Shown here: in pieces, positions 1 to 8,656 of the stretch
How positions within the stretch are numbered: the first letter of the stretch is position 1
Layout: every line of letters starts with the position of its first letter
From: Streptomyces luteolus
GTDB taxonomy: Bacteria; Actinomycetota; Actinomycetes; Streptomycetales; Streptomycetaceae
Length of the DNA stretch: 64,000 nucleotides
Assembly: GCF_029968015.1 (NCBI RefSeq)
Contig: NZ_JASCIS010000010.1
Span: 147,909 to 211,908 of the forward strand
Direction: 5' to 3'
Notes under the pieces: model-generated
What the model was told of the DNA's origin: nothing
Seen by the model: only the letters and a program-made list of their open reading frames with translations
Database searches by the model: none
Made by a program: the position numbers and the translations under genes

Positions 1-1
1 C

Positions 2-532
2 GAGGCCGCCGTCACCCGCACCGTCGAACTCGGCGGGCAGGCCCTGGTCCGCTCCGTCTTCGACCCGCTGCCCGCCGAGGGGCGCTGGGGCACGGCACTC
101 CTCGTCGACGGCAACCTCGGCATCGGCGGCGACGTGCCCGCCCTGCTCGACCGCATGGCCGAACTCCTCGCCCCGCGCGGCCTGTTGATGGTCGAGACGG
201 ACCCGGCGGACGTGGACGAGATCGTCGACGTCCACCTCGTGCACGCCGCCGACCCCCGCATCACCAGCGCCACCTTCCCCTGGGCCAGGCTCGGCACGCC
301 CGGCCTGCTGCACCGCGCCCACGCCCTCGGCTGGCGGGCCGACGATCACTGGGAGGCCGACGGCCGCACCTTCGTCGCCCTGCGCAACCGGGGCCGCGAC
401 CGGGACCGCGACCGCGACCGGGACCACGACCGCACGAGCAGGAGCAGCGCCGAACCGGCGAACAGCACCGCCGTGACAAGCAGCCAGCGGGCCAGGAAGC
501 CGTCGGCCGACAACCCGGTCGCCCCCGCGTAA
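2..532 (+). CDS. SAM-dependent methyltransferase, C-terminal part (5' end outside window)
   Basis: The reading frame is open from base 2, so the start lies upstream of the window. The translation contains LLVDGNLGIGGD followed by a helix and RGLLMVETDP, which matches the late Rossmann strands of class I methyltransferases; the nucleotide-binding start of the fold is missing here. The fold should end near FVALRNR. After that comes a low-complexity tail built on Arg-Asp repeats from a GACCGC hexamer. This tail runs 187 bp antisense over the end of the convergent membrane-protein gene. The substrate cannot be told from this fragment. Fold assignment is good, specific function is not. Confidence 0.6.
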   Translation, partial: EAAVTRTVELGGQALVRSVFDPLPAEGRWGTALLVDGNLGIGGDVPALLDRMAELLAPRGLLMVETDPADVDEIVDVHLVHAADPRITSATFPWARLGTPGLLHRAHALGWRADDHWEADGRTFVALRNRGRDRDRDRDRDHDRTSRSSAEPANSTAVTSSQRARKPSADNPVAPA

Positions 533-870
533 CGCTCCGACACGCGCCCGCTGATCAGCGGGAACCAGACGAGCAGCAGCAGCCCGGACAGCAGCGCGGG
601 CACCCGCACGTACGCCAGCCACTCCCGCCGTCCGCAGGCGCCGAGCAGCCGCGCGAGCGCCCGGTCCGCCATCCCGTACAGCGGCACCAGCACCAGGTCG
701 TGCAGCAGCGCCGAGCCGACGAACCAGAGCGCCACCTGCACCGTCTCGCCCGCGAGCAGCCGCACGCCCGCGTACCCGGCGAGCGCGAACGAGGCCGCGA
801 GCAGCAGGAGTTGGAAAGGGCTGCCGGTCAGCTCGCGCAACGACCGGCGCCCAGGCATCCGGAAGGGCAT
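346..870 (-). CDS. Small integral membrane protein coupled to the Moco oxidoreductase
   Basis: This 174-residue protein starts at an ATG that overlaps the stop of the upstream oxidoreductase gene (TGATG), so the two are probably translationally coupled. It has about four hydrophobic segments (for example LLLLAASFALAGYAGVRLL and LLVTAVLFAGSALLLLV) and the motif LVLVPLYGMADR. It ends in a basic Ser-Arg repeat tail that is antisense to the Asp-Arg tail of the methyltransferase. I do not recognise a characterised family. The context suggests a membrane partner of the oxidoreductase, which is inference only. Confidence 0.65.
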   Translation of the reverse strand: MPFRMPGRRSLRELTGSPFQLLLLAASFALAGYAGVRLLAGETVQVALWFVGSALLHDLVLVPLYGMADRALARLLGACGRREWLAYVRVPALLSGLLLLVWFPLISGRVSERYAGATGLSADGFLARWLLVTAVLFAGSALLLLVRSWSRSRSRSRSRPRLRRATKVRPSASQ

Positions 871-2138
871 CACAGTTCTCCGAACTCGAGCCGGGTGACC
901 CACTTGGTGTTCAGTACGCCGGGCGCCGCGGGCACGATGATCCGGGCCGGGCGGCCGTGGTCGGCGCTCAGCGGTTCGCCGTTGACGTCCAGGGCGAGCA
1001 GCGAGCGCGCGTCCGCCACCTGGTTGGCGCGCAGGGCCGCACTCCGGAACGCGCCGCGCCGCTGCAGCGACCGTACGAACACGTCCGGCGGGTCGTCGTA
1101 CCCGACGAGCGCGGCCAGATCCCGCAGCCGTACGCCCCGCCACCACTGGTCGGCGGTCGACCAGCCCTCCACGCAGGCGATGGGCAGAGCCGCGCTGTGC
1201 AGCGGCATCCGGCGCAGGTCGGTGAGGCTGAGCCGGACGGTGCCGGAGCGTCCGGTGACGACGAGCCGCCACGCCTCGGAGTCCGTCTCGCGCGGGTCGA
1301 TCCCCACGTACGCGGCCGTCTTGTTGATCTGGAAGCCGTTCGGGCCCTCGCCGGGTTCGGGGCCGCCGTGCGGGGAGAGTACGGCGGTCTCGCGCAGCGG
1401 CCCGTCGAAGCTGCGCCCCACCGACGTACCGAACAGCAGGGCCGAGCCGCCCCCGACCATCCACAGCGCGCCCCGGCGGGAGACGGTGGGCGGGGCGGGA
1501 TCGGGGGAGACCAGCTCGTCCTCCTCGGCCTCGTCATCCTCAACCTCGCCCTCCTCGCCCCCGTCCCTCCGCCCGGCCCGCATCTTGCGTACGTTCCGCA
1601 CCGCCGCGGGCGCCTTCAGTACGACATGGGCGAGGAACGCGGCGAAGAAGACCCAGGCCCCGTAGAGGTGCAGCGGGTAGAAGGAGCCCGGGAAGGCGTA
1701 GTCCAGCTGGACGTTGAGGATGCCCGTGACGAACTCGAAGAGCGCGCCGCCCACCAGAAGCAGCAGCGAGAGCCGCTCCAGGCCGTGCGCGAGGGAGCGG
1801 ACGGGCGGCAGCGCGAAGAGCCGCGGCACCACCGACCACAGCTTGGCGAGCAGCACCGGCACGAGCGCGAGCCCGAGGGTGACGTGCACGCCCTGCGTGA
1901 GCCGGTACAGCCAGTGCGGGTCGGTCGGCCACGAGAACAGGAAGAAGCCCAACAGCCCCTTGTCCGGCGTCTTGTCGTTCACCGGGTCGAGGTCGGGGTT
2001 GTACGCGGCGTACGAGAGCAGCCCCGTCACGAACAGCACGGTCATCCCGGCGAGCAGCACCAGACCGAGCACGGAGGTGAACCGGGCGCCGCGCACCGGG
2101 CTGCGCCAGAACGCGGGGGAGGAGGGGAACCTGGGCAT
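870..2138 (-). CDS. Molybdopterin-dependent oxidoreductase with N-terminal cytochrome b561-like membrane domain
   Basis: The protein has 422 residues. About the first 185 form a membrane domain with several helices and histidines (GVHVTLG, YPLHLYGAW), resembling di-haem cytochrome b561-type subunits. An acidic Glu/Asp linker follows. Then comes RRGALWMVGGG, which looks like a Tat-type signal anchor, and a sulfite-oxidase-fold catalytic domain. The expected Moco cysteine is visible in ACVEGWS, and DHGRPARIIVPAAPG is typical of the family. It probably moves electrons between an extracytoplasmic substrate and the membrane; the substrate is unknown. No separate dimerisation domain is seen. The gene leads a two-gene unit. 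Confidence 0.82.
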   Translation of the reverse strand: MPRFPSSPAFWRSPVRGARFTSVLGLVLLAGMTVLFVTGLLSYAAYNPDLDPVNDKTPDKGLLGFFLFSWPTDPHWLYRLTQGVHVTLGLALVPVLLAKLWSVVPRLFALPPVRSLAHGLERLSLLLLVGGALFEFVTGILNVQLDYAFPGSFYPLHLYGAWVFFAAFLAHVVLKAPAAVRNVRKMRAGRRDGGEEGEVEDDEAEEDELVSPDPAPPTVSRRGALWMVGGGSALLFGTSVGRSFDGPLRETAVLSPHGGPEPGEGPNGFQINKTAAYVGIDPRETDSEAWRLVVTGRSGTVRLSLTDLRRMPLHSAALPIACVEGWSTADQWWRGVRLRDLAALVGYDDPPDVFVRSLQRRGAFRSAALRANQVADARSLLALDVNGEPLSADHGRPARIIVPAAPGVLNTKWVTRLEFGEL

Positions 2139-2251
2139 GTGCCGACGGTAGGCCGGAAGTCCGCGCCCACCGGCGAAACAACGATGACGAAACGCTGACG
2201 TCGCGACCGGTGACCGCCCGATGGGCCGCCGCCCGGCCTAGCGTTCCCCCC

Positions 2252-3613
2252 GTGCACCGCGAACCCCGCCCCGAAGACCATCGGCTCGGCACCCGCCGGG
2301 ATCTTTACGCCGCCGCCGCCGCGATCCTGCTCGTGGCGGCCGCCATCGTGATCGGCCACCACATCGAGCAGCGAGACGGCACGCTGCGGGTGAGCTGGCC
2401 GCCGCTGTACGCCAACTGGCTGCCGCACGTCGGCCCGGGCACACCGGCCGCGCTCGCCGTGGCGGTGCTCCTTGTCGCGTACGGGCCGCCACTGGCCGCC
2501 CGGCTCCCGTGGCGCGGGCTGCTCGCCGCCTCCTACGCGGCCGCGTCCGCGTGGACCTGGTCGCTCGCCCTGATCGACGGCTGGCACTGGGGCATCGCGC
2601 GCCGCCTCACCACGAAGTACGAATACCTCCAGGTCATCGACCGCTTCCAGAACATCCCGGAAACCCTCAGGGAGTTCAGCGGCTTCATCCTGCTCGACTC
2701 CCCGGACCACTGGCCCGCGCACATCGCCGGGCACCCGCCCGCAGCGACGGTCACCTTCGTGCTGCTCGACCGGATCGGCCTCGGCGGGGGCGCCTGGGCC
2801 GGGGTCTGGTGCCTGGTCGTCGGCGCCACGACCTGTCTGGCGGTCCTGGTCACCGTACGGGCCCTCGCCTCGGAGCAACTGGCGCGCCGCGCGGCCCCGT
2901 TCCTCGTCCTCGCCCCCGCGGCGGTCTGGGCCGGCACGTCCGCCGACGGCTACTTCGCGGCCGTCGCCGCCTGGTCCGTGGCCCTCCTCGCGCTCGCCGT
3001 GACGGCCCGCCGCCCCTGGCCACGCCGCACGGCGGCCTGCGGCTCGGGCCTGCTCTTCGGCCTGACCTGCTACCTGTCGTACGGCCTGACGCTGTGCGCG
3101 GTGATCGGCCTGGCGGTGCTGCTGCTGGGACGCGGCCGGGAGTGGCTACGGGTGCTGCCGTACGTGCTGCTCGGCTTTGTCGTCGTGCCCGCGGTGTTCA
3201 CGGCGTACGGGTTCAACTGGTGGGAGGCGTACCACCTGCTGGTGGAGCGCTACTACCAGGGGGCCGCGGGGGTGCGGCCCTACGCGTACTGGGTGTGGGC
3301 CAACCTCGCGTGCACGGTCCTCGTCGTCGGCCTCGCGACGGTGGCGGGGCTGCGGCGGGCGGGCGGTGTGCTGTGGGGGCGGTCCTTCCGCACGCCCCAG
3401 GCGCGCCTTGCCCTGCTCGTCGCCGGTGCGCTGCTCGCTCTTCTCATCGCCGACCTGTCCGGGATGAGCAAGGCGGAGACGGAGCGGATCTGGCTGCCGT
3501 TCGCGATGTGGCTGCTGGCTGCCGGGGCGTTTCTGCCGAGGGCCCGGCCTTGGCTGGTGGCGCAGGGCGTGCTGGCCTTGACGGTCAACCATCTGCTGCT
3601 GACGGGGTGGTGA
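2252..3613 (+). CDS. Multi-pass integral membrane protein, possibly GT-C-type glycosyltransferase
   Basis: The GTG at 2252 gives 453 residues; an in-frame GTG at 2210 adds 14. I prefer 2252 because the first residues (VHREPRPEDHRLG) form a normal cytoplasmic lead to the first membrane helix. The protein has about ten to twelve hydrophobic helices. A short extracytoplasmic stretch contains DSPDHWPAHIAGHPP, and ERIWLPF lies near the C-terminus. Such motifs occur in actinobacterial GT-C-like polyprenyl-sugar transferases, but no catalytic motif is certain. The gene is divergent from the Moco oxidoreductase with a short shared upstream region. Confidence 0.7.
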   Translation: MHREPRPEDHRLGTRRDLYAAAAAILLVAAAIVIGHHIEQRDGTLRVSWPPLYANWLPHVGPGTPAALAVAVLLVAYGPPLAARLPWRGLLAASYAAASAWTWSLALIDGWHWGIARRLTTKYEYLQVIDRFQNIPETLREFSGFILLDSPDHWPAHIAGHPPAATVTFVLLDRIGLGGGAWAGVWCLVVGATTCLAVLVTVRALASEQLARRAAPFLVLAPAAVWAGTSADGYFAAVAAWSVALLALAVTARRPWPRRTAACGSGLLFGLTCYLSYGLTLCAVIGLAVLLLGRGREWLRVLPYVLLGFVVVPAVFTAYGFNWWEAYHLLVERYYQGAAGVRPYAYWVWANLACTVLVVGLATVAGLRRAGGVLWGRSFRTPQARLALLVAGALLALLIADLSGMSKAETERIWLPFAMWLLAAGAFLPRARPWLVAQGVLALTVNHLLLTGW

Positions 3614-3637
3614 GGGGGCGGAGCCCCGGCTCGCGTC

Positions 3638-5137
3638 TCAGTGGGAGCTGAGCTGTCCCGCGAGGCGGTCGTGCATATCGGCGCTCGGCTTGTTCAGGCC
3701 GATGATGGTGACCTTCTTGCCGCGTTCCGCGTACTTGTTCTCGATGGCGTCGAGGGCGGCCACGGACGAGGCGTCCCAGATGTGCGCCTCGGTGAGGTCG
3801 ATGACCACGTCGTCCGGATCGTCCTTGTAGTGGAACTGATGGACGAGGTCGTTGGACGAGGCGAAGAACAGCGCGCCCGTGACCGCGTACACGACCTGCC
3901 GTCCGTCGGGGTCGACGACGGCGGAGACCTGTGCGAGGTGCGCGACCCGCTTCGCGAAGATGACCATCGCGGTGATCGAGCCGACCACCACACCGACGGC
4001 GAGATTATGGGTCGCCACCACACAGGCCACGGTGACCACCATGACCGTGGTCTCGCCGACCGGCATCCGCTTCAGGGTCTTCGGCCGCACCGAGTGCCAG
4101 TCGAAGGTGCCGACGGAGACCAGGACCATCACGGCGACCAGCGCGGCCATCGGGATGTCGGAGACGACGGGCCCGAACGCGATGCACAGCACCATGAGCA
4201 GCGAACCGGCCAGGAAGGTGGACAGCCGGGTGCGGGCCCCGGAGGTCTTCACGTTGATCATCGTCTGGCCGATCATGGCGCAGCCGCCCATGCCGCCGAA
4301 GAAGCCGGTGACGATATTGGCGATGCCCTGGCCGATGGACTCACGGGTCTTGTTGGAGCGCGTGTCCGTGATGTCGTCGACCAGCTTGGCCGTCATCAGG
4401 GACTCCATCAGGCCGACGAGCGCGAAGGCGAAGGCGTACGGCGCGAGGGTGGCCAGCGTGTCCAGGGTGAACGGGACGTCCGGGATGCCGGGCACGGGCA
4501 GCGAGGACGGCAGCTCGCCCTTGTCGCCGACGGTCGGCACGGCGATCCCGGCGCCCACGGTGATCACGGTGAGGATCACGATCGACACCAGCGGTGCCGG
4601 CACGGCCTTCGTGATCCGCGGGAACAGCACCATCAGGACCAGGCCGCCGATGATCAGCGGGTACACGGGCCACGGCACGTTCCGCATCTCCGGTACCTGG
4701 GCCATGAAGATCAGGATCGCGAGCGAGTTCACGAAGCCGACCATCACGCTGCGCGGCACGAACCGCATCAGCCTGGCGACCCCGAGGGCACCGAGGACGA
4801 CCTGGAACAGACCGCCGAGGATCACCGCTGCGACCAGGTAGCCGAAGCCGTACTGATGGTTGAGCGGCGCGATGACCAGGGCGATGGCACCGGTCGCCGC
4901 CGAGATCATCGCCTTGCGGCCGCCGACGACCGAGATGACCACGGCCATCGTGAACGACGCGAACAGACCGACGCTCGGGTCGACCCCCGCGATGATCGAG
5001 AACGAGATCGCCTCGGGAATCAGCGCGAGCGCGACGACGAGCCCGGCGAGCACCTCGGTACGGAGCACCTTCGGCGAGGCCAGCCAGTCGGGCCGGGACA
5101 GGCGCGGCTTCGGGGCAGGGGGCAGCGGTGTGGACAT
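3638..5137 (-). CDS. SulP-family inorganic anion transporter with STAS domain
   Basis: This 499-residue protein has the SulP signature near its start (LVVALALIPEAISFSIIAGVDP). About 12 to 14 membrane helices run to around residue 390, and a cytoplasmic STAS domain occupies the C-terminus (VVIDLTEAHIWDASSVAALD, then KVTIIGLNKPS). Family members move sulfate, bicarbonate or other anions by proton or sodium symport; the substrate is not readable from sequence. No carbonic anhydrase is fused to it and none is adjacent. The gene stands alone and converges with the membrane-protein gene to its left. Confidence 0.93.
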   Translation of the reverse strand: MSTPLPPAPKPRLSRPDWLASPKVLRTEVLAGLVVALALIPEAISFSIIAGVDPSVGLFASFTMAVVISVVGGRKAMISAATGAIALVIAPLNHQYGFGYLVAAVILGGLFQVVLGALGVARLMRFVPRSVMVGFVNSLAILIFMAQVPEMRNVPWPVYPLIIGGLVLMVLFPRITKAVPAPLVSIVILTVITVGAGIAVPTVGDKGELPSSLPVPGIPDVPFTLDTLATLAPYAFAFALVGLMESLMTAKLVDDITDTRSNKTRESIGQGIANIVTGFFGGMGGCAMIGQTMINVKTSGARTRLSTFLAGSLLMVLCIAFGPVVSDIPMAALVAVMVLVSVGTFDWHSVRPKTLKRMPVGETTVMVVTVACVVATHNLAVGVVVGSITAMVIFAKRVAHLAQVSAVVDPDGRQVVYAVTGALFFASSNDLVHQFHYKDDPDDVVIDLTEAHIWDASSVAALDAIENKYAERGKKVTIIGLNKPSADMHDRLAGQLSSH

Positions 5138-5168
5138 GCAACCGTTTCTCGGGGGGGGAATCGAACAG

Positions 5169-5174
5169 ATTCTA
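5169..5174 (-). promoter_or_regulatory. Possible -10 box for the SulP gene
   Basis: On the minus strand TAGAAT lies about 32 bases upstream of the SulP start codon and is a rare AT-rich hexamer in this DNA. No convincing -35 box is visible at the usual distance, so this is a weak call. Confidence 0.3.
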
Positions 5175-5320
5175 CCCTCGGCGAGGTGGCCGAGCGGACC
5201 GGTCCGGCGGGACGCGTAGGGCGGCCAGGTGCGGGGGCGCGTGCCGCCATCCGAGTGCCGGAGTCCGACCTGCGGCCCGGGGTTCCGGGGAGCAGCGAGG
5301 GTGATTCATACGTTTTACGG

Positions 5321-6502
5321 ATGATTCCATCCTTTGCGCGTGCCGTCCTCGCCGGGGCCCTGGCCTCGGTGCTCGGCGCCCAACTCCTCGCCCAGGCCCC
5401 CGCATCCGCCGCCGGCCGCCGCCAGGAACCCACGCCGCCGCGTCCGGCGGCGGCCGCCCCGCCCTCCTGGCTGTACCGCAGCGGCATCCAGGTCCGGACG
5501 TGGCCCTCCGCCCCGGCCCTGCCCGACAACGTCTCCGCGCTCTCCTGGCTCGTGGCCGACGCGGACAGCGGCGACGTCCTCGCCGCGAAGAACGCCCACG
5601 AGCCGCTGCCGCCCGCCAGCACCATCAAGACGCTGTTCGCCCTCACCGCCCTGCCCCAGGTGCCCGGCACCACCCAGCACACGGTCACCGACTCCGAGCT
5701 CGAAGGGATCGGCGAGGGCAGCAGCCTCGTCGGCGTGGACGCCGGCCGCACCTACAGCGCCGACGACCTGTGGCGCGGCGTCTTCCTCAGCTCGGGCAAC
5801 GACGCCGTGCACGTGCTCGCCGAGATGAACGGCGGCTGGCGGGCCACCGCCCGCCGGATGCAGGCCAAGGCCCGCTCGCTCGGCGCCCGGGACACCCACG
5901 TCGTCTCGCCGGACGGCTACGACGCACCCGGCCAGGTCTCCTCCGCGTTCGACCTCGCCGTGTTCGGGCGGGCCGGACTCGCGCACCCGGAGTTCCGCCG
6001 CTACTGCTCGACCGCCGTGGCGAAGTTCCCCGAGGGCGAGTGGTCGTACGACATCAAGAACACCAACCGCCTGCTCACCGGCGCCGACGGGGTGGCCCCG
6101 TACCCCGGGATCATCGGCGTCAAGAACGGCTACACCAGCGAGGCCGGGCACACCCTGATCGCCGCCGCGGAGCGCGGCGACCGCACCCTGATCGTCTCGG
6201 TCATGAACCCGCAGCGGGGCGGCGGTCTCGCGGTCTACGAGGAGGCGCGGGCGCTGCTCGACTGGGGCTTCGCCGCCGACGGACGCGTACGTCCCGTGGG
6301 TTCCCTCCAGCCGCCCGCCGCCAAGGCCGCGGCGGGCGCGGTCGCCCCGGCCACCGCGGCCGCCGAGGACGAAGAGGAGGGCTGGGCCTCCCTGGGCGGA
6401 GCGACCACGGGCGTCGCCCTGGCCGTCCTCGCCGGGTGGGCGGCCTTCGTCGTACGGCGGCGGCGCGTGCTGCGGGAGGGCCTGCTGCGCGGGGACTGCT
6501 AG
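5321..6502 (+). CDS. D-alanyl-D-alanine carboxypeptidase (penicillin-binding, S11 type)
   Basis: The ATG at 5321 gives 393 residues beginning with a signal peptide (to about residue 30, ending APASA). All three active-site motifs of S11 peptidases are present: S100-T-I-K, S158-G-N and K268-N-G, the last being the KNG variant of KTG. A C-terminal Ala-rich linker, one membrane helix (VALAVLAGWAAFVV) and an Arg-rich tail anchor the enzyme at the outer face of the membrane. It should trim the terminal D-Ala of peptidoglycan stem peptides. The TAG stop lies in a CTAG tetramer where a MITE-like element begins. Confidence 0.93.
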   Translation: MIPSFARAVLAGALASVLGAQLLAQAPASAAGRRQEPTPPRPAAAAPPSWLYRSGIQVRTWPSAPALPDNVSALSWLVADADSGDVLAAKNAHEPLPPASTIKTLFALTALPQVPGTTQHTVTDSELEGIGEGSSLVGVDAGRTYSADDLWRGVFLSSGNDAVHVLAEMNGGWRATARRMQAKARSLGARDTHVVSPDGYDAPGQVSSAFDLAVFGRAGLAHPEFRRYCSTAVAKFPEGEWSYDIKNTNRLLTGADGVAPYPGIIGVKNGYTSEAGHTLIAAAERGDRTLIVSVMNPQRGGGLAVYEEARALLDWGFAADGRVRPVGSLQPPAAKAAAGAVAPATAAAEDEEEGWASLGGATTGVALAVLAGWAAFVVRRRRVLREGLLRGDC

Positions 6503-6716
6503 GGCCCGTCTCCCCGATCTTCGCGGGGCCGCGACTCCCCCAGCCTTCGGCCGGGGGGACCCCCACTCGCCGCACGCCCGAATCACCCAAGTACGTCCAG
6601 TACGAGGGCGATCCGGGCGCACTCCCCCAGCCTTCGGCCGGGAGGTGCCCCCAGAGCAGGGGGACCCCCATGACGCCGCGGCCTGATCCGCGAAGATCGG
6701 GAAGACGGGCCCTGGC
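6499..6716. mobile_element. MITE-like element, copy 1
   Basis: About 215 bp with terminal inverted repeats: the left end GGCCCGTCTCCCCGATCTTC matches the reverse complement of the right end with one mismatch. It begins at a CTAG tetramer that includes the TAG stop of the carboxypeptidase gene; the right flank is CTGG. The core contains AAGTACGTCCAGTACGAGG and two Pro/Gly-rich GC hairpins, all shared with the copy at 8676-8883 in inverted orientation. There is no room for a transposase gene. It also lies between two convergent genes, where the hairpins could act as a bidirectional terminator. Confidence 0.7.
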
Positions 6717-6724
6717 CGGGTGAC

Positions 6725-8656
6725 CTACGCCGGGCGTGTGGCGTACGCCGTGAGCAGGGCCAGTGGGGTCGCCGCCGCCCATGCCTGCGGGGAGCAGGAG
6801 TGCGGGTACGGCACCGGCGCCCGGTGCAGGGCGCGGTCGTAGCCGGCCATCACCTCGGGCAGGCGGTAGCCGTGGTGCGCGGCGGCCTCGGTGAGGGCGT
6901 CGGCGAGCGTACGGGCCTCGTCGAGGAGGCCGTACCGGACGAGCCCGAGCACGATGACCGCGTTGTCGTGCGGCCAGATGCTGCCCCGGTGGTAGGAGAG
7001 CGGGTGGTAGGGGGCCTGGTCCGCGGCGAGCGTGCGGACGCCCCAGCCGGAGAAGAAGTCGTGCTCCATCAGGCGCCGTCCGGTGCGCTCGCCCTCCGCC
7101 CGGCCGAGGATCCCGGACCACAGGAGGTGGCCCGCGTCCGAGGCGAGGGTCGTGAGGCGGCGTCCCGCACCGTCGAGCGCGAGCGCGGGAAAGCCCGTCT
7201 CCTCGACCCAGAACGCCTCGTGGAAGCGGGACTTGAGGTCGCCGGCCGCCCGGTCGAGACGGTCGGCGTACGCCGCGTCCCGCCAGGCGGTGCGGGCGAG
7301 CAGGGCGGTACGGCGCAGCGCGTCGTACGCGTACCCCTGGGCCTCGGCCACCGCGACGGCGCCCTCGGCCTGCGTCCCGTCGGGGAAGCAGATCGCGCCC
7401 TCCGAGTCCTTCCAGTTCTGGTTGGCCAGGCCCCGCTCGTCGGCGTGGTAGACGAGCCAGCCGTGTGCGTCCAGGCCGCCGTGGCTGAACAGCCAGTCGA
7501 CGGCGGCCCGGGCGTGGGACTCCAGGCGGTGGGCGAGGGTGAGGTCGCCGGTGCGTTCGGCGTGGGCGTGCAGCAGGACCAGGAACAGGGGCGTGCCGTC
7601 GACCGAGCCGTAGTAGCTCCCGTACGGCACCTGCCCGAAGTGGGCGAGTTCACCGTGGCGGATCTCGTGCACGATCTTGCCGGGCTCGGCGACGCGGTCG
7701 GGCCGGTGGGCCCCGGCCTGCGCGGCGGCCAGCGCGCGCAGCGTGGCGGCGGCGAGCGCGGGCCGCTGGTCGAGCGAGAACAGCGAGGTCAGCAGCGAGT
7801 CCCGGCCGAACAGGGTGAGGAACCAGGGGACCCCGGCGGCCGGCACGCGCACCGCCTCCCCGTCGGGCCCGGTCCCCGGCACCCGCAGCGACGCGAGGTC
7901 CGCCAGCCCCTGCTCGCAGGCCTTCCGGAGTTCGCCCGGGACCCCTTGGGCCACCACGCCGCCGGACGTGAACTCGCCCTTGTCAGCCGCGAGTTGTGCC
8001 GCCGCGTGCGCGGGGTCGCGGGGCGCGGGCGGCAGGGCGGGCGCGCCGTGCGGGAGTGCCGTGACCTGGAGCAGCAGCTCGCCGGTGCCGTGCGCGGGCA
8101 GCGGCAGGTCCCAGGTGAGGAGGGCCCCGTCGGTGGTGTCGGTGGTGTCCGGCGCGGGCTCGGCGGTCACGGTGGTACGCGAGGTCCAGGCGGCGCGGCG
8201 GTACGTGAACTCCACGCCGTCGCCCCGGAGTTCGACCTCGCGCGTCGCGCCGTCCTTGTCGTACGTCCTGCGGTCGGAGCGCAGCTCGAACTGGTCGGCG
8301 AAGTCGGCGTCCGCGCGCAGGGTGAGCCGGGCGGTGACCGGCTCGGCGCGGTTGCTGACGACCCGGACCCGCTCGGTCAACCGGCCGCAGGTGACGGCCT
8401 GTTCACGGAAGACCGTGTACGCGGGCGGCTCGTCCCGGGTGCCCTGCGGGGTGAGGACGCAGGCCTCGCCCGGCACCGAGGTGCCCGCCGAGAGGACGCC
8501 GGGCGCAGCCCCGTCGGCCTCCAGGAGCCAGCGGCTCAGGTGCCGGGCGTCGCGCCGGAACAGCCCGTCGGGGGAGGCGCCGCGGGTACCGGTGATGTCG
8601 CCGCTGTCGGCGAGGGCGGCGAACGTGCCGTCGTGGACGAGGAGTCGGCCCTTCAT
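6725..8656 (-). CDS. Glycogen-debranching-like amylo-alpha-1,6-glucosidase family protein
   Basis: This 643-residue protein opens with the N-terminal beta domain of bacterial debranching-like enzymes (MKGRLLVHDGTFAAL and SPDGLFRRDARHLS). It continues as an alpha/alpha-barrel catalytic domain with VPWFLTLFGRDSLLTS, WKDSEGAICFPDG and YHRGSIWPHDNAVI. These are the usual landmarks of the GDE_N_bis plus GDE_C architecture. It is cytoplasmic, with no signal peptide. Its start overlaps the stop of the upstream glycosidase gene (ATGA), so it is the last gene of a four-gene leftward operon. MITE-like elements abut both ends of the gene. The natural substrate is unknown; alpha-glucosidic oligosaccharides are plausible. 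Confidence 0.85.
   Translation of the reverse strand: MKGRLLVHDGTFAALADSGDITGTRGASPDGLFRRDARHLSRWLLEADGAAPGVLSAGTSVPGEACVLTPQGTRDEPPAYTVFREQAVTCGRLTERVRVVSNRAEPVTARLTLRADADFADQFELRSDRRTYDKDGATREVELRGDGVEFTYRRAAWTSRTTVTAEPAPDTTDTTDGALLTWDLPLPAHGTGELLLQVTALPHGAPALPPAPRDPAHAAAQLAADKGEFTSGGVVAQGVPGELRKACEQGLADLASLRVPGTGPDGEAVRVPAAGVPWFLTLFGRDSLLTSLFSLDQRPALAAATLRALAAAQAGAHRPDRVAEPGKIVHEIRHGELAHFGQVPYGSYYGSVDGTPLFLVLLHAHAERTGDLTLAHRLESHARAAVDWLFSHGGLDAHGWLVYHADERGLANQNWKDSEGAICFPDGTQAEGAVAVAEAQGYAYDALRRTALLARTAWRDAAYADRLDRAAGDLKSRFHEAFWVEETGFPALALDGAGRRLTTLASDAGHLLWSGILGRAEGERTGRRLMEHDFFSGWGVRTLAADQAPYHPLSYHRGSIWPHDNAVIVLGLVRYGLLDEARTLADALTEAAAHHGYRLPEVMAGYDRALHRAPVPYPHSCSPQAWAAATPLALLTAYATRPA

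Noticed and set aside
5178..5300. tRNA-like stretch (GGTGGCCGAGCGG as in class II tRNAs, later GGGGTTCCGGGG)
   Set aside because: No matching acceptor stem, no proper GTTCGA T-loop and no anticodon stem at the right spacing.
3641..6502. 953-codon plus-strand ORF
   Set aside because: Its first 560 codons are antisense to the SulP gene and low-complexity; the real carboxypeptidase begins at 5321 with a signal peptide.
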